Origin: Petrotoga mexicana DSM 14811 | Lineage (GTDB): Bacteria > Thermotogota > Thermotogae > Petrotogales > Petrotogaceae | Assembly (NCBI RefSeq): GCF_002895565.1 | Contig: NZ_AZRN01000014.1 | Location: 1 to 64,000 of the forward strand | Direction: 5' to 3' | Length of the DNA stretch: 64,000 nucleotides | Part shown: positions 59,573 through 64,000 of the stretch, piece by piece | Layout of the letters: every line of letters begins with the position of its first letter | Position numbering within the stretch: the stretch's first letter is position 1 | The notes under the pieces: generated by a model | Database searches by the model: none | What the model saw: the letters and a program-made list of their open reading frames with translations, nothing else | Told to the model about the DNA's origin: nothing | Program-made: the position numbers and the translations under genes

Positions 59573-60043
59573 TTAATCTCTTTTATACAATCCTACAATT
59601 TCTGTTTCTTCGATTATATGACCTTCCATAGCTTTCAATAAATCTTCTTTTTTGGTGTTTTGAGGTAAATCCAATGTTGTATCTAATGCGTAAAGTTTAA
59701 AGTGATAATGATGAACCCCATGTCCAACAGGAGGACAAGGACCCATGTATCCAGTTTGATGAGCACTGTTTTTCCCTTGATTTAATGTAAGAGGATGAGT
59801 TATTGAGTATTCTTTTGGGATCCTTTCAGGAATCTCGTCAACTAATTCAATGTTCCATGCCACCCAATGCACAAAGGTCCCCTTTGGAGCATCTGGGTCA
59901 TCCATTATCAACGCCAAAGATTTTGCTTCATCGGGAATTCCCTCGATTAACAATGTGGGGTTAACATCCCTACCCTCGCAGGTATAGGTGCTTGGTATAT
60001 AATCGTTATTTTTAAAAACTGGTGAGGAAATTTTTAAAGCCAT
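59573..60043 (-). CDS. YbhB/YbcL-family PEBP protein
   Basis: A 156-residue phosphatidylethanolamine-binding-protein-like domain. Signatures: YTCEGRDVNPTLLIEGIP (near 20), LIMDDPDAPKGTFVHWVAWN (near 45), GYMGPCPPVGHGVHHYHFKLYAL (near 98, the ligand pocket with its histidines). The family is called Raf kinase inhibitor-like; in bacteria the role is unknown. The RBS GGAGGGA precedes the ATG at 60043. Length is normal. Confidence 0.92.
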   Translation of the reverse strand: MALKISSPVFKNNDYIPSTYTCEGRDVNPTLLIEGIPDEAKSLALIMDDPDAPKGTFVHWVAWNIELVDEIPERIPKEYSITHPLTLNQGKNSAHQTGYMGPCPPVGHGVHHYHFKLYALDTTLDLPQNTKKEDLLKAMEGHIIEETEIVGLYKRD

Positions 60044-60165
60044 ATCAATATCCCTCCTTCCAACGATAATTTAAAAGCAATTAACAACTTTAAAAGTTAC
60101 ACTATAATTATACCATAAAAATACTACACTTCTGATATCGCTATCCAAACCCCTACTTTTATAAG

Positions 60166-60756
60166 CTACTTCCCTTTTCTAGTGAATCTATTTCTAAATT
60201 CGAAATTAACGTTTTGTACTGGAAAAATCCCCTTGTTCACCCCACGAACCTCTTCGATTGAATAAAAAGCATTTGGATTGAATTCATTAACTATGTCTAT
60301 AATCTTTTTTAAATCTTTCCTCCTAACCACGCTGTATATAATTTTCACAGGACCTTTAGATCCTTTCGCATCTATACTAGTTACTCCAAAACCCTCTTTA
60401 TTCAAATAATCAACCAAAGGTTGAGCTTCTTTGTTGGTTATCACTCTTACTAAGTTTGTTCCAATAGCTATTTTCTCTTCCAAAACCGTTCCTAGATAAT
60501 TTCCAGTAGCAAATCCCAAGGCATAAGCTATCGCATAAATAGGGTTATCCAAATTATTCATAACTTGAGAAATAGCTATAAGCCATATAATTATTTCAAA
60601 AAATCCTAATACGGATGCCCAAAACTTGATACCTTTTGAGATAAAGATGATCCTTATCGTCATCAGACTTACATCGCAAAGCCTCATAGCAAAAATTATA
60701 ATGGGAAAAATTACTAGAGAAAAAAAGGTAGATTCCATAAAAGAAGAAACTTCCAC
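60166..60756 (-). CDS. UPF0316 membrane protein with DUF2179 domain
   Basis: A 196-residue protein with three membrane helices (about 10-95) and a C-terminal cytoplasmic DUF2179 domain (about 105-180, GVTSIDAKGSKGPVKIIYSV and RRKDLKKIIDIVNEFNPNAF). MRLCDVSLMTIRIIFISKG is the conserved loop after helix 1. DUF2179 domains also occur in YitT-type proteins; the function is unknown. The start is GTG 60756 with AAGGGGTG upstream. Confidence 0.85.
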   Translation of the reverse strand: MEVSSFMESTFFSLVIFPIIIFAMRLCDVSLMTIRIIFISKGIKFWASVLGFFEIIIWLIAISQVMNNLDNPIYAIAYALGFATGNYLGTVLEEKIAIGTNLVRVITNKEAQPLVDYLNKEGFGVTSIDAKGSKGPVKIIYSVVRRKDLKKIIDIVNEFNPNAFYSIEEVRGVNKGIFPVQNVNFEFRNRFTRKGK

Positions 60757-60868
60757 TACATCTTCACCCCTTTTAATATTGATTATTTTTTGTTAACTCA
60801 AAATATCTTATCATATTTAAATGATATAATATAGAAAAATAAATAAAATTTGGAAAGGAGATATACTT

Positions 60869-62380
60869 TTGCGAAAAATAATTCTACTTTTTATTTCTTT
60901 GACTATCTTTAACTTGCTGTTTTCTTTGAACGTTGATTCATTCTTGAAGTCTGTAGAATTAGTAGATAGCAAAGAAAAGGTTGTTTCATTTTATTTCACT
61001 AACGACTCAGAGAGTAAAATTAATATACACATTAGTTCGCTTTTAGAGAATTCCTCTTTTGAAGTATCGTATCCAAGTGAAATTAGTTTACTTCCCTATA
61101 AAACAAAAAAAGTTGATTTTTTAGTTAAAGGTTCCGAAATTTCACAAGGTACTCATGTTCTTGCTTTTTCTGTATTGGCTGATGATAATTTACCAATAGA
61201 TTCAGAGGTAGCTAAAATTAGTTTTCCAATTATTATAAAAATTGTGGATATAAATACTTCGAATATGCAAATTTCTTTAGATATGTATTGTGATACCCCA
61301 TTTTTTTCAAGCAAAGATAAACTAGGCACCTATTTCCCATTACAACTATCCAACAGTAGTAATTTGGAAGTTAATGTCTGGGGAACTTTTTCTTTGTATG
61401 AATTAAATGACGAGCAATTGATTTTTCAAAAATCCCTTTTTAAAGACCAGTCTATAAATCTCTTACCTTATACTAACAAAGAAGGTAATATTTTTATTGA
61501 AAAATATTTAGCTCCTGAAGAATACAAGATTAGAGCAGAGATATATTATGGTTATAAAGATTATTTTCAAGAAAAATACGTTTATGAAAAAGAATTTAAG
61601 ATATCAGAGAATGTATACAAAGAAAGGAATGTAGTTAACGTAAATTCAGATCCAAATCAAATTTATATAAAAATACCTAAAGAAATGAGCCCTAGGGAGT
61701 ATATCACGACTCCGGTAGAATTCTCTTTGGATGTAGTTAATAATGATTTTTTAGAGATCAACGTTTTTTTTGATTTTGAATTGGAAGCAGACGAACAAAG
61801 CCTTTATAATAGAAAAACAAACAATAAATATTTATCTATAACCCCTAAGGAATTATCAATACCTAAATACCAAAGAGTGGAAACAAAACTAATAGCAGAT
61901 TACCGAAGATCAAATTTGGTTGAATTAACCGGTGAATACTATACTAATTTGACTCTAATTGGAGAAAGTAGCGAAGGAACAACAACGATTCTAAGTAAAA
62001 TTAATATTCCAGTAACAGTAGATTTTGGAGATAATGTATATAACTCAGAATCAAAAGTATACATCAAGGAGAATAATATTTTAAACGATTTTTATAATAA
62101 TATAACAATCAATTTTGAAATAGAAAATACTGGAAACTCATCTGTTAATTATGATATCTACATGAAAAAATGGAATTCTACTACAAATAATCAGGTAGGG
62201 AACACAATTATATTAAAATCCAAACAATTACTATTACCTGAACAAACAAATGAATTCACAGAGAAATTAGTTACTGAATTAGGTGTAGATAAAATTCTAA
62301 TAGAGATTATTACAAGTAAAGGTACTAATCCCAATGAAATAATCAAAGTTGATAATTACTCACTAAAGATCCATAGATAA
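60869..62380 (+). CDS. Exported protein with Ig-like repeats, function unknown
   Basis: A 503-residue exported protein with signal peptide (MRKIILLFISLTIFNLLFSL). The mature chain is a series of beta-rich, Asn/Ser-rich segments of about 100-130 residues without cysteine clusters or catalytic motifs, suggestive of tandem immunoglobulin-like or NEW3-type modules; the phrase TGNSSVNYDIYM near 425 is typical of such modules. I do not recognise a family. The start is TTG 60869 after AAAGGAG, with TATAAT at about 60826-60831. It probably shares a transcript with the next envelope gene, 23 bases downstream. Confidence 0.7.
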   Translation: MRKIILLFISLTIFNLLFSLNVDSFLKSVELVDSKEKVVSFYFTNDSESKINIHISSLLENSSFEVSYPSEISLLPYKTKKVDFLVKGSEISQGTHVLAFSVLADDNLPIDSEVAKISFPIIIKIVDINTSNMQISLDMYCDTPFFSSKDKLGTYFPLQLSNSSNLEVNVWGTFSLYELNDEQLIFQKSLFKDQSINLLPYTNKEGNIFIEKYLAPEEYKIRAEIYYGYKDYFQEKYVYEKEFKISENVYKERNVVNVNSDPNQIYIKIPKEMSPREYITTPVEFSLDVVNNDFLEINVFFDFELEADEQSLYNRKTNNKYLSITPKELSIPKYQRVETKLIADYRRSNLVELTGEYYTNLTLIGESSEGTTTILSKINIPVTVDFGDNVYNSESKVYIKENNILNDFYNNITINFEIENTGNSSVNYDIYMKKWNSTTNNQVGNTIILKSKQLLLPEQTNEFTEKLVTELGVDKILIEIITSKGTNPNEIIKVDNYSLKIHR

Positions 62381-62403
62381 AATAAAAAGGGTGGTTCTAA
62401 AAG

Positions 62404-63750
62404 TTGAAAAAAGTTTTAATATTAATAATAGTCGTCTTTTCAGCCTCTTTTTACTTTTCAAATATTCATTTGAGTTTCAATGAAGCACCGCTTGAAGAAG
62501 TACTACAAAAACTTGAGGAAGTTAGTGGAAGCATTATCTTAACAAAAGTCAACACTTCAGGGAAAATTACCAAAGAAATAAATACTTTAGATTTGGAAAG
62601 TGCTTTAGATATTATCTTATATTCTACCGATTATGAATACAAAAAAGTAGGACATAATTTGTATTTGGTGGGAGATTTCGACTTAATAATTCAAGAATCA
62701 GTACAAAATGCTACAGAGATTAACTTCAAAAGTTTAGAAATAACAAAAATATCAAATATTCTGATGCTTTTAAACCAAAAAGTTAGAAAAGTCCCCAACT
62801 CGAATAGTATAATTTTGTTTGGCAAAGACGAATTGTCGTCTGAAATATTAGATTTTTTCAATTTTTTGGATGATAACGCAGGAAAAAATAAAGTGATCAC
62901 ATATTCATCTTCACACAAAATTTCAAAAAATCTCTATGATTATTTAATCTGTTTAGAAAAAAACTATGGCGACTCTTCACTTAAAAGCAAGGATGCCATA
63001 GGATTCTTAGAATCAAATTTTTCGCTCCTTACGGATCTAGAAAAAGTTGAATTTTATGAGATCTTTGATATAAATAAAGCAGATGTTAATTTTAAAGAAA
63101 ATATTAACAATTATTATTTGATAAAAAAAGATGAAGAATACCGTGTTTTAGTTACATCTACGTTTAATCTAGAAAACCTAACAGTCGAAGAAAAAACAAA
63201 AAATGTCTCAAATTTAAAAACCAACCTCGGAGTAAGTTATCAATTTGATTCTAACGAGATTATATCCAGTATTTCTTTGCAGTTCAACAAGTCTTACTTT
63301 AAAATCTCCTCCAACTTCAATAACAACTTTAAATTTACCTATAAAACAACCTTGAATGATCGTGTTAGAATTGGAGCTATACTGAAAAATAAAGAAGATC
63401 TGATAAATGTATCTTTTTTATTAGACGATTACGAAGATTTCAATAATTTTGGTTTATACGGTATACTTCAGGTAAACAGTCAGATAGAAGATCTAAATAG
63501 TATTTTAGTAGATATAAACGAATTAACCTACGATTTAGTGGCTGTAAAAACTTATACACTTGGTGAGAAACAAACCTCAGAATTATCTTTATATCCAGGA
63601 TTTGGTCTCTCAATAAGTAAAGAAAATCAACCATCTATATACTTTAATTTCGGAGCTCAGTACGCTTTTCCTTTTCAAAAAAGCAAGGTTTTGCTTTCTT
63701 ACTTATTTCATCAACACTTACACACTATAAGTTTATCATTCGAATTTTAA
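62404..63750 (+). CDS. Secretin-N-domain plus beta-barrel envelope protein
   Basis: A 448-residue exported protein with a signal peptide (1-19). Residues about 22-75 look like a secretin/TonB short N-terminal (STN) domain (LSFNEAPLEEVLQKLEEVSG), followed by an N1-like domain (about 85-150, EINFKSLEITKISNILMLL). After a helical linker, the C-terminal half (about 255-448) is beta-strand-rich and ends TISLSFEF, an outer-membrane barrel type end with terminal Phe. It lacks the conserved secretin core, so it is not a normal PilQ/GspD. The start is TTG 62404. Role in the Thermotogota outer sheath is inferred. Confidence 0.65.
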   Translation: MKKVLILIIVVFSASFYFSNIHLSFNEAPLEEVLQKLEEVSGSIILTKVNTSGKITKEINTLDLESALDIILYSTDYEYKKVGHNLYLVGDFDLIIQESVQNATEINFKSLEITKISNILMLLNQKVRKVPNSNSIILFGKDELSSEILDFFNFLDDNAGKNKVITYSSSHKISKNLYDYLICLEKNYGDSSLKSKDAIGFLESNFSLLTDLEKVEFYEIFDINKADVNFKENINNYYLIKKDEEYRVLVTSTFNLENLTVEEKTKNVSNLKTNLGVSYQFDSNEIISSISLQFNKSYFKISSNFNNNFKFTYKTTLNDRVRIGAILKNKEDLINVSFLLDDYEDFNNFGLYGILQVNSQIEDLNSILVDINELTYDLVAVKTYTLGEKQTSELSLYPGFGLSISKENQPSIYFNFGAQYAFPFQKSKVLLSYLFHQHLHTISLSFEF

Positions 63751-63752
63751 CC

Positions 63753-63848
63753 GTGTTGGGCAGAAGGGTGAAACCATTATTCAACCTTCCTTAGAGGGTG
63801 GGCTGCGGGGCGAAGGGGCGCTATTAAAGTTTTTAAAGACATTATTTT
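63753..63848 (+). repeat. G-rich leader repeat, copy I
   Basis: Two units 42 bp apart (GGGC at 63758 and 63800). The second has G-runs GGG, GGG, GGGG and GGGG separated by T, CTGC and CGAA, then CGCT and the tail AGTTTTTAAAGACATTAT. It begins three bases after the stop of the preceding gene and ends about 20 bases before the response-regulator start. Confidence 0.88.
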
Positions 63849-63869
63849 CAACTTTGGGGAGGATTACAA

Positions 63870-64000
63870 ATGTTTAGAATTTTAGTAGTAGAAGACGATA
63901 GATCCATTTCAAGGCTTTTAGAGTTGGAATTAACCCATGCAGGCTATAACGTAAAAATAGCAAAAGATGGAGATGAAGCATTAAAATTTTATGAAAATTT
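63870..64000 (+). CDS. Response regulator, N-terminal part
   Basis: The first 43 codons of a two-component response regulator; the gene leaves the window on the right. The receiver-domain start is clear: MFRILVVEDDRSISRLLELE with the acidic Asp pair at residues 9-10, followed by the alpha-1 helix and GYNVKIAKDGDEALKF. The phospho-acceptor Asp and any output domain lie beyond the edge; OmpR-type is the most common with this start. GGGGAGG precedes ATG 63870 by seven bases. G-rich repeat copy I lies directly upstream. Confidence 0.9.
   Translation, partial: MFRILVVEDDRSISRLLELELTHAGYNVKIAKDGDEALKFYEN

Overview
The window looks like a chromosomal segment of an AT-rich, anaerobic, thermophilic member of the Thermotogota, most likely a Petrotoga or close relative. 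The basis is an SLH-domain, coiled-coil outer-sheath protein next to a beta-barrel-like protein (the 'toga' type), an Rnf/Nqr-type ion pump, a secreted pullulanase, a class I (DhnA-type) aldolase, and very compact gene packing with strong GGAGG ribosome binding sites and many TTG/GTG starts. No rRNA or tRNA gene was seen. Family names come from motifs read by eye; no database search was run.

Layout. 1-3951: the start of a transposase gene leaves the window leftwards; then a cobalamin riboswitch controls a BtuF-BtuC-BtuD-like importer and a PfkB-type kinase. 3960-10505 (minus): an Rrf2 regulator, aldolase, an ECF-type membrane protein, a ComB-like phosphatase, a histidine phosphatase, GMP synthase and TmcAL. 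10875-17610: surE-def-fmt, TatD, a PPC-domain protein, a HAD phosphatase, a GH3-like orphan and murA. 17685-21635 (minus): two outer-sheath proteins with near-consensus promoters, then tyrS and secG. 21640-24734: a G-rich leader array split by an IS3-family element, then a LacI-type regulator. 24809-31505: pullulanase lipoprotein with a LacI-type operator, then a five-gene Rnf/Nqr pump. 31529-33938: an unknown gene, ornithine carbamoyltransferase and carbamate kinase. 33962-39218 (minus): ABC sugar-type importer, a glycosyltransferase and an RpiR regulator. 39695-44298: macrodomain protein, AMP-binding ligase, polA. 44477-46045: an IscB/omega-RNA element. 46054-51602: rimO-pgsA-thpR-recA-recX-rny. 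51831-51925: a two-repeat CRISPR remnant. 51944-60756 (minus): sbcCD, a ferritin-like protein, small membrane proteins, a CDF metal exporter, a methyltransferase, adenosine-specific kinase, a PEBP protein and a DUF2179 protein. 60869-64000: two secreted envelope proteins and the start of a response regulator.

Three observations stand out. (1) Nine G-rich intergenic repeats, in units of about 44 bp, lie just upstream of genes and point the same way as those genes. Most units carry four G-runs that fit an intramolecular G-quadruplex, and in an otherwise AT-rich sequence they look like a dispersed leader-element family that I cannot assign to anything known. (2) An IscB nuclease gene with intact-looking RuvC and HNH motifs, preceded by a well-folded HEARO-type omega-RNA, has landed between one such leader and rimO. 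(3) The ion pump combines RnfD/G/E/A-sized membrane subunits with an NqrF-type NADH module, with no NqrA, RnfB or RnfC beside it. Other points are a five-fold TGATTA direct repeat with exact 10-bp phasing upstream of the ABC importer promoter, and a transposase gene whose ribosome binding site is buried in a 13-bp hairpin.
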